In this document: piece after piece, positions 18,901-27,857 of the stretch
Numbering within the stretch: the first letter of the stretch is position 1
Layout of the letters: each line of letters opens with the position of its first letter
Source of the DNA: Cryobacterium arcticum
GTDB taxonomy: Bacteria > Actinomycetota > Actinomycetes > Actinomycetales > Microbacteriaceae
NCBI RefSeq assembly: GCF_003185895.1
Contig: NZ_QHLY01000012.1
Coordinates: 1,116,001 to 1,180,000, forward strand
Reading direction: 5' to 3'
DNA: 64,000 nucleotides
The notes under the pieces: model-generated
Database searches by the model: none
Seen by the model: only the letters and a program-made list of their open reading frames with translations
What the model was told of the DNA's origin: nothing
Made by a program: the position numbers and the translations under genes

Positions 18901-19521
18901 ATGACTCCACTCACCATCACGGCTGGCCGTGCATCACGGTCGACGGAGCACAGACGGTTGGCTGACTCGCTTCTCCCCCGCGTCACCGCCTTCGTCGGCG
19001 TGGTCTCTGCGGCTCTGATCGGCGTGGCCGGATGCGCCCCCGATTCGGGGCCGATTGCCACTGCGCCGGCTCCCACCGCCGCGTTCTCGCCCGAGTCCGA
19101 AACCCCACCTCCACAACCGCTGACCACCCCCACGCCTACGCCTCCTGAAACCACGGAGTCCCCAGTGCCAACTGAAACGAGCATCACGATCACAGTGAAC
19201 GGCGCGGCCGTCTCCGGAGTCCTGCAGAACAACGCCGCATCCGCAGCGCTCCTGGCACAATTGCCGCTGGAACTCTCATTCGTGGACTTCGGCGCGCAGG
19301 AGAAGATCGCCGGCATCCCGGCGCCCCTGTCACTGGACGGGATGCCGCCGGGCGGCAGCGCCGAACCCGGCGCCATCGGCTACTACGCCCCGGATCAGGC
19401 GATCGTCCTCTATTACGAACCCGTTGGCTATTTCACCGGCATCATCCCGATCGGGACATTCACCGATGTCGCCACTGTGCGGGACGCACCCGCCTTTGTG
19501 GGCACCATCACCGTGAACTGA
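18901..19521 (+). CDS. Cyclophilin-like-fold lipoprotein
   Basis: 206 aa. A long charged N-region, a hydrophobic stretch and VAGC (lipobox, Cys near residue 42) indicate a secreted lipoprotein. A Pro/Thr linker follows, then about 110 residues of the cyclophilin-like domain (PF18050: VNGAAVSGVLQNNAAS, PLELSFVDFGAQEKIAGIP, YYEPVGYFTGIIPIG). Divergent from the MmyB-type regulator and followed by a CMD-like gene and an MFS gene, probably one transcript. Function of the family is not established. Confidence 0.82.
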   Translation: MTPLTITAGRASRSTEHRRLADSLLPRVTAFVGVVSAALIGVAGCAPDSGPIATAPAPTAAFSPESETPPPQPLTTPTPTPPETTESPVPTETSITITVNGAAVSGVLQNNAASAALLAQLPLELSFVDFGAQEKIAGIPAPLSLDGMPPGGSAEPGAIGYYAPDQAIVLYYEPVGYFTGIIPIGTFTDVATVRDAPAFVGTITVN

Positions 19522-19569
19522 ACCACTCCGCATCCACTGAATTCCGCATCCACTGAATCGAGAATCCCT

Positions 19570-19917
19570 ATGACCGACTTCCCTCGGCAGATCGGCGGCG
19601 GCCGACGCGCCATCGGCGACATCGCGCCGAAGCTCGCCGCCCTCACCGACGACGTGCTTTTCGGCGACGTCTGGAACCGCCCCGAACTGAGCCCCCGCGA
19701 CCGCAGCCTCATCACCGTTGCCGCCCTCATCCGGGGCGGCGACGCCGAGCAGCTCCGTTTCCACGCCCGCCACGCCCTCGCCAACGGTGTGAGAGATGCC
19801 GAGCTGATTGAGACCGCCACCCACCTCGCCTTCTACGCCGGCTGGCCCAAGGCCATGACGGCGATCGCAGTTCTCAAGGATGTGCTCAGCGAACCATCGA
19901 CGAACGGAACCGAATGA
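19570..19917 (+). CDS. Carboxymuconolactone decarboxylase-family protein
   Basis: 115 aa, all-helical CMD fold: FGDVWNRPELSPRDRSLITVAALIRGG then ELIETATHLAFYAGWPKAM. The CxxC redox pair of AhpD-type members is absent, so a peroxidase-partner role is unlikely. Its stop overlaps the start of the MFS gene (ATGA). Confidence 0.88.
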   Translation: MTDFPRQIGGGRRAIGDIAPKLAALTDDVLFGDVWNRPELSPRDRSLITVAALIRGGDAEQLRFHARHALANGVRDAELIETATHLAFYAGWPKAMTAIAVLKDVLSEPSTNGTE

Positions 19918-21113
19918 GCGCCAGCACCGCCAGCACTCCGGTGATCGACGAATCGGACGAGCGCCGCCTGCCCGTGCTGGCGCTCGTTTCACTCGCGTTG
20001 ATCGGATTCATTCTCTTGGCGATGGAGACCATGCCTGCGGGCCTGCTGCCCGATATCGCCGCCGGCATGGCGACGAGCGAGGGAAACGTGGGCCTGCTCG
20101 TCAGCGCCTACGCGCTCGGCACCGTGGTCGTTACGATTCCTGCGATCTCGCTCACCCGACGGTTCCGCCGCAAACCGCTCCTGCTGATCAGTATCGTCGG
20201 CCTGATCCTGGCCAACACCCTCACCGCGATCTCGCCCGATGTCGCCGTATCACTGGTGTCCCGGTTCATCGCCGGCTCGTTCTCCGGCGTCATCTGGGGG
20301 ATGCTCGCGGCCTACGCCATCCGGATCAGCCCGCCCGCCCGCTCGGGACTCGCCCTGTCGATCATGTCGATCGGCGCTCCCCTGGGATTCGCGTTCGGCA
20401 CCCCCCTTGGCGCGTTCATCGGCGGGCTCACCGACTGGCGCTGGTCCTTCGCCGGGCTCAGCATCCTTGGTTTACTGGTGGGCCTGATCATCCTGGTCTG
20501 CGTGCCCGACGCGCCAGGACTGCCGGCAGCAACCCGTCTGCCGCTCCGCAACGTGTTCCGCCTTAGCGGGGTGCCCATCGTCCTGATCGTGATCGTGGTG
20601 TGGATGCTCGCCCACAGCACTATCTACACCTACATCGCCCCTTACCTTCGGACAACCGGAACAGGCATCACCCCCGACCTGATGCTGCTCGTCTACGGTG
20701 TCGCGTCCCTCGGCGGAGTCGCCCTCGTCGGCGTCTTCCTCGACCGCCATCCGCGGCCGCTGCTGCACCTGTCCGCAGCGACCTTCACTGCCGCAGGGGT
20801 GGTGTTGCTGGTCGGGCACGCGTCGACGCCCGCGATACTCATCGCGGCAGTGCTTTGGGGAGTGAGCTTCGGTGGCGCGGCACCTCAACTGCAAAATGCG
20901 CTCACGCACGCCGGAGGCGACAACGCCGACATCGCGAACTCGTTCCTCCCCGTCGCGTTCAACCTCGCCATCTTCGGCGCCGGCATCCTCGGAGCGCTGT
21001 TGTTGACCGCGGCCGACGGCCTCATCCTGCCCGCCGCCATGACGGTCCTCGGCCTGCTCGCGCTGGCCCTCACCGGAATCGGGCGGCGCACCGCGTTCGC
21101 CGCACGCCACTAA
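19914..21113 (+). CDS. MFS transporter, AraJ/DHA1-like
   Basis: 399 aa with 12 predicted helices; FILLAMETMPAGLLPDIAAGMATSEGNVGLLVSAYALGTVV matches the sugar-efflux/AraJ type of DHA1 exporters. Overlaps the CMD gene by four bases, so the pair is coupled. Substrate unknown. Confidence 0.9.
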   Translation: MSASTASTPVIDESDERRLPVLALVSLALIGFILLAMETMPAGLLPDIAAGMATSEGNVGLLVSAYALGTVVVTIPAISLTRRFRRKPLLLISIVGLILANTLTAISPDVAVSLVSRFIAGSFSGVIWGMLAAYAIRISPPARSGLALSIMSIGAPLGFAFGTPLGAFIGGLTDWRWSFAGLSILGLLVGLIILVCVPDAPGLPAATRLPLRNVFRLSGVPIVLIVIVVWMLAHSTIYTYIAPYLRTTGTGITPDLMLLVYGVASLGGVALVGVFLDRHPRPLLHLSAATFTAAGVVLLVGHASTPAILIAAVLWGVSFGGAAPQLQNALTHAGGDNADIANSFLPVAFNLAIFGAGILGALLLTAADGLILPAAMTVLGLLALALTGIGRRTAFAARH

Positions 21114-21186
21114 TCACGAAACGCGCGGACATCTGCGTGCGCGTCACACCCTGATTTACCTCCCCGCAGCCGGAAGAAGCAGAACC

Positions 21187-21561
21187 ATGGCGATCAGCAC
21201 ACCCGCTGAGGACAACGACCGCCGCGCCCGCGCGGACCTGAGAGCCCTCGCCGCTCCCACGGTCGGCGACGCCATCGCCCGAGCCCACGCCACATCACTG
21301 CGGGAAGCTGGTTCCGACTCTGCCCAGAGCACCTGGATACAGCACCGGCTGGCCCGCGAGCTGGAGGCTGCCCGGGCCGTACTCCACCGAGTCCTCGCCG
21401 ACAAAACCAGCCGTAGCGACGCACTGCAGCTCGCCGAACTGTTCGAACTCTGCAGAATCTGGCGCGACGTGGACCCGGAGTTCGCCGAACAGGAAGCACC
21501 AATAACTCACGAGCTCATCCATACGCACGGCATCTCCATCGAGCCGAAGCACAAGTGTTAG
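21187..21561 (+). CDS. Hypothetical helical protein
   Basis: 124 aa, rich in Ala, Arg, Glu and Leu, with long amphipathic stretches (ARELEAARAVLHRVLADK, ALQLAELFELCRIWRDV); no signal or membrane segment. GAAGAAG precedes the ATG. An overlapping minus-strand frame of 164 aa exists, but its composition looks less protein-like. No family recognised; moderately likely to be real. Confidence 0.45.
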   Translation: MAISTPAEDNDRRARADLRALAAPTVGDAIARAHATSLREAGSDSAQSTWIQHRLARELEAARAVLHRVLADKTSRSDALQLAELFELCRIWRDVDPEFAEQEAPITHELIHTHGISIEPKHKC

Positions 21562-21852
21562 ACCGAATGCCACGACAGTGCTCACGTCGTAGCTCGTCTC
21601 GCCGAACCAGGCGATGACGGTTTCGCTAAGTGTCGCCTCGTCGCTAGTCGACGGTTCTCCATTCCCTGGTCGCACAAGGACCGGCTCATTCATCGTGCTC
21701 GGTGCGTTGTGGCTGCGGACCTCCCGTGCGCTGGCCCTGGCCTGCCTGTTTTTTTCGGCGCCACAGCGCCGGCTACCTCTGGGCGACATTCACGCTGGCT
21801 CCCTTCATAACCGGGCACCAGTCCCGTGCTCTTGGCCGCGGGGCTACGGCGT

Positions 21853-22137
21853 TCAGCCGACGGGCGGCTTCCAGAGCACAGCCTTGACACCGAGGTGCAC
21901 GAAGGCCGCGACCACTGCCAGCACCGCCCCGACGTATCCCAGTGCCGTGAACAGGTCGCCTTCGGGATCGTAACCGCCATTTGGATCTGACTCCCGCCCG
22001 GCCCAGAAGAAGAATGCTGCGGACAAGCCGGCAACAATCCAGATGCCGAGCAACGTTGCGGCAAATGGATTCGAGCGAGACCCGCCGCGCGCAGGGGTTC
22101 GCGGCTCAACATCACGTTCCGGCATCCTGTCGCTCAT
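21853..22137 (-). CDS. Small two-helix membrane protein
   Basis: 94 aa. A charged N-terminus (residues 1-22), helix 1 (ATLLGIWIVAGLSAAFFFWAG), an acidic Gly/Asp loop, helix 2 (LFTALGYVGAVLAVVAAFVHLGV), short basic tail. Typical actinobacterial small membrane protein of unknown role. Last probable gene on the chromosomal side of the island junction. Confidence 0.65.
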   Translation of the reverse strand: MSDRMPERDVEPRTPARGGSRSNPFAATLLGIWIVAGLSAAFFFWAGRESDPNGGYDPEGDLFTALGYVGAVLAVVAAFVHLGVKAVLWKPPVG

Positions 22138-22572
22138 TGTCTTCCTTTGTCAGTTGCGGAGAGACTAGCGGCTCCGAACGAACACCGCATGAACTGACCC
22201 GACCGAATCGCACCTGGCGACGCTCATTGAAGCGCGCGCTCCGCCGGCAGATCATGCAGGTCAAGATCACTGTGGGCACCAGTTTGCCCGCTTAAGCCAT
22301 CTGGACGGGCCCGTCCTGCTGACCTCCTAGCCAGCCCCGGATGCCCTCGCGGCGCTCGGCGCCAGCTCGCTGTGGGCGCTGACGTCGTACATGAAGACCG
22401 ACCTGCAGCGCGGATGCGCACATCCCCAACACCATGCGGGCGCCTCTCCCGACATTGAGACCGGCGGCACAGCAGATCGAGGCAGACCTAGCCTTGAGCA
22501 GCAGCGTCTGAGACGATTGCTCCGCGATCGGATTCCCCAAGATTCACGTGGAGCTCACTTGCAAACCCCCCC
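22138..22572. other. Gene-poor stretch before the island junction
   Basis: No convincing gene seen. Short frames on both strands have poor composition and no ribosome site. A 12-C run ends the stretch at 22566-22577. Confidence 0.5.
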
Positions 22573-22590
22573 CCCCCGGATGACCGGGGG
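22573..22590 (-). terminator. Hairpin beyond the displaced tRNA-Gln 3' end
   Basis: CCCCCGG and CCGGGGG form a 7-bp stem with loop ATGA, ten bases beyond the left 35-bp repeat in the tRNA's reading direction; a G run then TTT follow. It looks like the original tRNA-Gln terminator left behind when the island inserted. Inference. Confidence 0.4.
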
Positions 22591-22600
22591 CATACGTATG

Positions 22601-22635
22601 GCTGGGGTACCTGGACTCGAACCAAGAACAAATGA
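22601..22635 (-). repeat. Left attachment-site repeat (tRNA-Gln 3' fragment)
   Basis: 35 bases identical to 61100-61134 in the same orientation. It corresponds to the T arm, variable region and 3' acceptor strand of tRNA-Gln; the 5' half of the tRNA is missing here. This is the expected displaced end after site-specific integration into a tRNA gene. Confidence 0.88.
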
Positions 22636-22763
22636 TAGCTGTCTCGGCTGTGCCACTCCCCCGCAACTGGGGCGAAATCCCGCGGATTTCCGCAGTTTTC
22701 ATGGCTCTAGTGTACGCGCTGGCACGGACTGATACGGGCTCATTCTGGTCACGCAGCGAGGTA

Positions 22764-22783
22764 TCTGGTTCGTTTCTGGTCAC
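22764..22783 (+). repeat. Subterminal repeat, left end of island
   Basis: TCTGGTTCGTTTCTGGTCAC, matching 61008-61027 at 19 of 20 bases in direct orientation. A related TTCTGGTCAC lies at 22743-22752. Position just inside the attachment core suggests an integrase arm site (inference). Confidence 0.55.
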
Positions 22784-23016
22784 GCCGCCGACTAATTCCG
22801 GGACTGACGGGGAGCTGACGTACATCGGCTCCGGGTTTACCCTCGACGTAAAATATCGACGATGCGATGATCACCGGTGTGTGGACCTGCGCTCTTCTCC
22901 TCGGGCGCTCTCGTCACCCACCACATTGAACGCTAATGCCTATGGCTATGTCCACCAAAGGTTGAGCCGGTGACCACTAAGCGCTCGCGCTACCCTCGGC
23001 AAAGCGCGACCTGGGG

Positions 23017-23175
23017 TCAGAGTGAGGTGGAGTTCATTGCCGGAGGGTTTCCATTAGGAGTGTCGCTGTCGGTGTACTCGCCCTCTGCCTGTGTGGCGTC
23101 GTCGCCAATTTCCGGCGTGCCCGCCGCTGGCTCGGAATCGGTGTATTCACCATCAGCGTCGTCGTTGATTTTCAT
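23017..23175 (-). CDS. GEYTDS-repeat small acidic protein, copy 1
   Basis: 52 aa, too short for most gene calls. Starts MKIN, carries GEYTDSE at residues 9-15 and EGEYTDSDTP at 31-40, with an acidic linker between. GAGAGGGAG lies a few bases before the ATG. A protein of identical length and motif layout is encoded at 39083-39241, and both share the upstream context TTCGAGAG. No signal, membrane segment or cysteine. Directly downstream of the arsM remnant. No known family recognised; the duplication and conserved ribosome site argue that it is expressed. Confidence 0.75.
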   Translation of the reverse strand: MKINDDADGEYTDSEPAAGTPEIGDDATQAEGEYTDSDTPNGNPPAMNSTSL

Positions 23176-23308
23176 GGTTCTCCCTCTCGAACGGACGATC
23201 AGTCTATGTCGTTGGTCTGGGTAAGGACGGGCGGACTTGATGTGCAGTGTCCTTCGTCCGCCCGGAACTGATCCGCGGAGCCAGTCCGCTGAATGTCATG
23301 CTCCGCGG

Positions 23309-23760
23309 TCACCACGCGGCGATGCAGCCCTCGTAGCTACCGCGCTGGACGCTGTCCTGTTCACTGAGGTGGTCCTCGGCGACCACGTCGGAGATCCCGA
23401 GGCGTCCGCCCGGCTTCAGAATGCGGTACATCTCGGTGATGACGGCGGTCTTGTCTGCGGTGAGGTTGATTATGCAGTTCGAGATGACGACGCTGATCGT
23501 CTCGTCGGCCTGAGGGATTTATTGGATTTGTCCCTTAAAGAATTCGTCGTTTGTGGCACCGGCCTTGGCCACGTTGGCGCAGGCGCGGGTCAGCACTGCA
23601 TGAGTCCTCTCGAGGCCGTAGGCGAATCCGGTGGGGCCGGCCGTCGGGCCGAGGGGTGCACATCGATGCCGCCGCCGGATCCTCGATCGAGCACGATTAC
23701 GCCGGCGCGCAACGCGCTATGGCCACGGAGTGCACGTCCCGGGTCGCCCTGATGCCGCTT
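23309..23760 (-). pseudogene. Decayed arsenite methyltransferase (arsM-like)
   Basis: Minus-strand pieces match ArsM in order but in different frames: VIVLDRGSGGGIDV (SAM motif I), then TGFAYGLE and VAKAGATNDEFFKGQIQ, then VVISNCIINLTADK and RILKPGGRLGISDVVAEDHL, then GSYEGCIAAW followed by a stop. At least two frame changes, no intact start, and the C-terminus is absent. ArsM methylates arsenite with SAM; this copy cannot be functional as read. Confidence 0.8.
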
Positions 23761-23959
23761 GTCACCGCCTAGCCGATCAAGATACCGGCGCCCAAGTTGC
23801 TGCCCGTCGATGGTCGACCAATCGCACGTTCGCCCGATTGGGAAGAACGACAGGCCCTTTCGGACTGATGGAGTGGTGTCAGTACATTCCGCGGGAAAAG
23901 GACCTTCTTGATAGCAAGTCGTCTTCATTGCTGTCGCGCGCCGGTCGCCCTACCTTCCT

Positions 23960-24658
23960 CTAACTTGAGTCACGGTCGGGCAGAAATCGATAGCCCATTC
24001 CCGATTCTGTGAGCAGATAGCGCGGCCGGCTCGGGTCGGGTTCGATCTTTTTGCGTAGTTGAGCGATATAGAGCCGGAGATAGCCCGTGTCGCTGATGTG
24101 CTCTGATCCCCAGATATCGGTGAGGAGACTCTGGCGGGTGACGAGTTTGCCAGCGTTTCTGACGAGCACTTCGAGGACCTGCCATTCTGTCGGTGTCAGT
24201 CGGACGAGTTCATTCCCCGTTGGGGCGTTCCTTGTGACGCTTTTGGCGGCAAGGTCGATGGCGATATTGGCGAATCGGACTGTCGGCGCAGTTTCCTCGT
24301 TCGGGACCCGTCTGGTCAAGGCGCGAATGCGAGCGAGGAGTTCGTCGATCGAAAACGGTTTGGTGACGTAGTCATCTGCACCGGCGTCGAGGGCTTCGAC
24401 TTTCTCTGCGGCGCCGGTTCGTCCGGAAACAACCAGGATGGGGGCGAGAGTCCAGCCGCGGAGTGCTTGGATGACTTGGATCCCGTCGAGTTCAGGCATG
24501 CCGAGGTCGAGCATGAAGATGTCGGGACGATGCGCGATGGCTTCGTTGAGTGCTTCCGTGCCGTTGACCGCTGTAATGATTTCGTAACCGCGCGCCCCGA
24601 GGGTAATTCGTAATGCGCGGAGTATCTGTGGGTCATCGTCGGCGATGAGGATCTTCAT
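23960..24658 (-). CDS. kdpE: Potassium-limitation response regulator KdpE
   Basis: 232 aa OmpR-type regulator. Receiver domain with phosphorylated Asp in FMLDLGMPELDG (near residue 52) and the switch Lys in DYVTKPF. The C-terminal winged helix includes LTPTEWQVLEVLVRNAGKLVTRQSLL. Its start overlaps the kdpD stop (ATGA). Partner of KdpD; expected to activate the kdpFABC promoter upstream in the same gene set, where repeated CCTAACGG motifs lie. Confidence 0.96.
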   Translation of the reverse strand: MKILIADDDPQILRALRITLGARGYEIITAVNGTEALNEAIAHRPDIFMLDLGMPELDGIQVIQALRGWTLAPILVVSGRTGAAEKVEALDAGADDYVTKPFSIDELLARIRALTRRVPNEETAPTVRFANIAIDLAAKSVTRNAPTGNELVRLTPTEWQVLEVLVRNAGKLVTRQSLLTDIWGSEHISDTGYLRLYIAQLRKKIEPDPSRPRYLLTESGMGYRFLPDRDSS

Positions 24659-27213
24659 GCGGTCTCCTGGTCTACAGTCCCAGCGCGTTCAGTCTGGGTG
24701 TCAGCGCAGTTCTCGCCTGCTATTTGCTCATCGCGTTGTGGATGAGCCGCGGGCAGGGATATGACCATCGTCAGTCCGCCGCCGGGGGTGGTCTCGGCTT
24801 CGAGGGTGCCTCCCATCCCTTCGGTGAACCCCTTGGACAGGGCGAGCCCCAGGCCCAGGCCCGTGAGGTTATCCGTGTCGCCGAGTCGTTGGAAAGGGAC
24901 GAAGATGTCGTCGCGCCGTTCGGGAGAGATGCCGGGGCCATGGTCGATGACGCGGATTTCGACGGTGCCACCGAAGCTGCTCGTCGAGATACGCACTCGG
25001 GTGCCGGGCGGGGCGAAGCGGGAGGCATTCGCCAGGAGATTCACCACTACTCGTTGAAGCAGCCCGTGATCGGCGACAAGAGTGGGAAGGTCCGGGTCGA
25101 GGTCAAGCTCGACAGCTTGGGGGCCGAGCTTCAGTTCGTCCAGCGACGGGAGGATCACGTCCCCTGCGTCTATGGCGTCGAGAGAGACGCCGAGAACGCC
25201 GGCTTGGACTCTGCTCACGTCGAGGAGGTTGGTTACGAGTGCGGCCAGGGTTTGCAGGCTCTCATCTGCAGTGGCGATGAGTTCGTCACGATCGCTGGCG
25301 GACCAGGTGACTTCGGTCGAGCGTAGTCCGCTGATCGCGGCGGTGGCCGCGGCGAGTGGCCGGCGGAGGTCGTGGCTGACGGCTGTGAGGAGTGCGCTTC
25401 GCACACGGTCGGTTTCGGCCAGGGGCCCGATCTCGTTTGCTGTCGCGGTGAGAGCGGAATGCTCCATGGCGGCGTCGATTTGGGCGGCGATCACCGCAAG
25501 CAGCCGTCGTTCCGATGCCTGTAAGTCTGCCCCGTGGAGTTCGAGGCTGGCACGGACCCCCACCGGCACCGTGGTGACGTGTGCGGTTTGGGAGGGTTCT
25601 CCGTCTCTGACGAGAATTTGACCCTGTGCGATCAGGCGGACTTCCGTGAGGTTGAACGCTTCCCGCGTGCGACTGATCAACGCCTGCAGGGCGCTTTGAC
25701 CCCGAAGGACGCTTCCGGAGATGGTAGCGAGCAGTTCGGACTCCGCTGCCGAGCGTTTCGCGGCTCGGGTGCGGCGGGCGGCTTGATCGACAACGTAACT
25801 GACCAGGGCTGCGTTGAGCACATACAGTACGAGCGCTAAGAGGTGCAGTGGCTCATCGACAGTGATGGTGTGGATGGGTTCGACGAAGAAGAAATCAAGA
25901 GTGAGGCCCGAGAGGAAAGCCGCGAAGAGGGCCGGCCAGATCCCGCCGATCAGAGCGACGAGTACGACCAGGAGCTGGTAGGTGAGAACATCGCTGGTGA
26001 TGGATTCCGGGCTTCGGAACGACGCGAGTAGCCAGGTCACCAGTGGACCGCCGAGCAGGGCTAGGACGAAACCCAAAATGCGTCGCTTCATCGTGACAGC
26101 GCCGGCAAGTCGAGGCAGCGCGAACCGGCCTCCGGCTGCGGCGTGCGTGACGATGTGTACATCGATGTCGCCCGATTCGCGAATCACCGTGGAACCGATT
26201 CCAGGACCGGTGAGCGCGGCGACGAGGCGGCTTCTCCGACTGACGCCGATCACGAGTTGGGTAGCGTTGGCGCCCTTGGCGAATTCGACCAGGGAGAGGG
26301 GGATGTCGTCGCCGATGACCTGGTGGTAGGTTCCGCCGAGGGTCTCGACGAGGGTTCGCTGCTGGCCCAGCGCCCCCGGGTGCGCCGATCTGAGCCCGTC
26401 CTGGCTGGTGACGTGCACGGCGAGGAGTTCCCCGCCGGCGGAGCGGGCGGCAATTCGGGCGCCGCGCCGGATGAGGGTTTCTCCTTCCGGACCACCGGTG
26501 AGGGCGATGACGACTCGCTCTCGGGCCTCCCATTTGCTGTCGATTCCGTGTTCGGCACGGTATGACTTCAACGCTGTATCGACCTCGTCCGCGAGCCAGA
26601 GCAGGGCAAGTTCCCGCAGGGCGGTGAGGTTGCCCAATCGGAAGTAATTGGACAGGGCCGCGTCGATGCGTTCGGCTGGGTAGACCCGGCCGTCGGCCAA
26701 GCGTGCACGCAACGCTTGGGGGGCGAGGTCAACGACTTCAATCTGGTCGGCAGCGCGGAGCACTTCGTCTGGAACGGTTTCACGTTGCGGCGCACCGGTG
26801 ATTTGCTGCACGACGTCGTTGAGTGATTCGATGTGCTGGATGTTGACCGTCGACATCACATCGATTCCCGCAGCCAACAGGGATTCCACGTCCTGCCACC
26901 GTTTGTCGTGCGTGGAGCCAGGTGCATTCGTGTGCGCGAGCTCGTCGACTAAGGCGATGGTGGGTTTCCTCAGGATGACCGCGGCAAGGTCCATCTCGGT
27001 CAGTTCGACGCCGCGGTGCAGGATCGTGGAGCGTGGGATGATCTCGAGTCCGTCGGCCATTGCGGCCGTGGCGGCGCGCCCGTGGGTTTCCACGACCGCG
27101 ACCACCACGTCCTGGCCTTCACCGAGGAGTCGCTTGCCTTCCTCGAGCATGGTGTAGGTTTTGCCGACGCCGGGGGCGGCGCCGAGCAGCACTCGTAGAC
27201 GCCCTCGTTTCAT
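24655..27213 (-). CDS. kdpD: Sensor histidine kinase KdpD
   Basis: 852 aa. An N-terminal KdpD domain with Walker A GAAPGVGKT and DELAHTNAPGS, then a universal-stress-like domain (about 215-350), four close membrane helices (about 375-480), a GAF-like segment, and the kinase core with the H box VSHDLRRPL, NLLANASRF and GLGLGLALSKGF. The N-terminal domain is the known sensor of potassium and, in some bacteria, of c-di-AMP. Starts two bases after the kdpC stop. Confidence 0.96.
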   Translation of the reverse strand: MKRGRLRVLLGAAPGVGKTYTMLEEGKRLLGEGQDVVVAVVETHGRAATAAMADGLEIIPRSTILHRGVELTEMDLAAVILRKPTIALVDELAHTNAPGSTHDKRWQDVESLLAAGIDVMSTVNIQHIESLNDVVQQITGAPQRETVPDEVLRAADQIEVVDLAPQALRARLADGRVYPAERIDAALSNYFRLGNLTALRELALLWLADEVDTALKSYRAEHGIDSKWEARERVVIALTGGPEGETLIRRGARIAARSAGGELLAVHVTSQDGLRSAHPGALGQQRTLVETLGGTYHQVIGDDIPLSLVEFAKGANATQLVIGVSRRSRLVAALTGPGIGSTVIRESGDIDVHIVTHAAAGGRFALPRLAGAVTMKRRILGFVLALLGGPLVTWLLASFRSPESITSDVLTYQLLVVLVALIGGIWPALFAAFLSGLTLDFFFVEPIHTITVDEPLHLLALVLYVLNAALVSYVVDQAARRTRAAKRSAAESELLATISGSVLRGQSALQALISRTREAFNLTEVRLIAQGQILVRDGEPSQTAHVTTVPVGVRASLELHGADLQASERRLLAVIAAQIDAAMEHSALTATANEIGPLAETDRVRSALLTAVSHDLRRPLAAATAAISGLRSTEVTWSASDRDELIATADESLQTLAALVTNLLDVSRVQAGVLGVSLDAIDAGDVILPSLDELKLGPQAVELDLDPDLPTLVADHGLLQRVVVNLLANASRFAPPGTRVRISTSSFGGTVEIRVIDHGPGISPERRDDIFVPFQRLGDTDNLTGLGLGLALSKGFTEGMGGTLEAETTPGGGLTMVISLPAAHPQRDEQIAGENCADTQTERAGTVDQETA

Positions 27214-27215
27214 CG

Positions 27216-27824
27216 TTAGGCCTGCAGGGCTTCGAGTGCGATGTTCAGCTGGAGTACGTTCACCGTCGGCTCGCCGAGATAGCCCAGGTCTCGGGACTGG
27301 ACGTGAGCCTCGACCAGCGCCCGCACATCGTCCACGGGGAGATCCCGGGTGGCCGCGATGCGGTCAACCTGGAGCAGTGCGTACTCCGGGCTGATGTGTG
27401 GGTCCAATCCGGACGCCGATGCAGTGAGGGCGTCCGCGGGGATTTCGTCCGGGTCGACGCCGTTGAACTCTGCGATCTGCGCTTTCCGCTCCTCGATCGC
27501 AGCGATTAGGTCCGTGTTCTCCGGGCCGTAGTTGGATCCGCTGGACGCGCCGGCGTCGTATCCGTCGCCAGCAGCTGAGGGGCGCGGTTGGAACCACTCC
27601 GGCAGCGGGTTGCCGTCGGCGTCGGAGAAGGACTGCCCGATGAGGGCAGATCCGACGACTTCGCCGTCCACGGTTTCGGTTGAGCCGTTCGCCTGAGCGG
27701 GCAGGGCAAGCTGGCCGATACCGGTGATTACGAGTGGGTAGGCCACGCCGAGGCCGACAGTGAGGACGAGCATGGCGCGGAGGGCGACCCAGTAGTGCGC
27801 GATGCCCGAGCGTGGTGCGCTCAT
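27216..27824 (-). CDS. kdpC: Potassium-transporting ATPase subunit C
   Basis: 202 aa. One N-terminal membrane helix (MLVLTVGLGVAYPLVITGIGQLAL) and a soluble extracellular domain with GSALIGQSF, YFQPRPSA-like FQPRPSAAGDGYD and SGLDPHISPEYA, all KdpC hallmarks. It stabilises the KdpA-KdpB contact. Part of the kdpFABC-DE run. Confidence 0.96.
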   Translation of the reverse strand: MSAPRSGIAHYWVALRAMLVLTVGLGVAYPLVITGIGQLALPAQANGSTETVDGEVVGSALIGQSFSDADGNPLPEWFQPRPSAAGDGYDAGASSGSNYGPENTDLIAAIEERKAQIAEFNGVDPDEIPADALTASASGLDPHISPEYALLQVDRIAATRDLPVDDVRALVEAHVQSRDLGYLGEPTVNVLQLNIALEALQA

Positions 27825-27857
27825 GATGAGATCTTCTTTCTGATGTGGAGCACGGGG

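Noticed and set aside
18756..19376. Long upstream extension of the XRE regulator
   Set aside because: Antisense to the lipoprotein gene; the HTH begins right after the ATG at 18755.
21295..21789. 164-aa minus-strand ORF
   Set aside because: Overlaps a more protein-like plus-strand frame and shows no ribosome site or domain.
22566..22577. 12-C homopolymer as a phase-variable switch
   Set aside because: It lies in no gene or recognisable promoter; it is more simply part of a hairpin-rich intergenic stretch (or length-uncertain in assembly).
22601..22665. A complete second tRNA made from the left tRNA fragment plus inner sequence
   Set aside because: The inner sequence gives an acceptor-like G run, but the variable region would be zero length and the total about 62 bases. 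It does not fold into a usable tRNA, so only the 3' fragment is reported.
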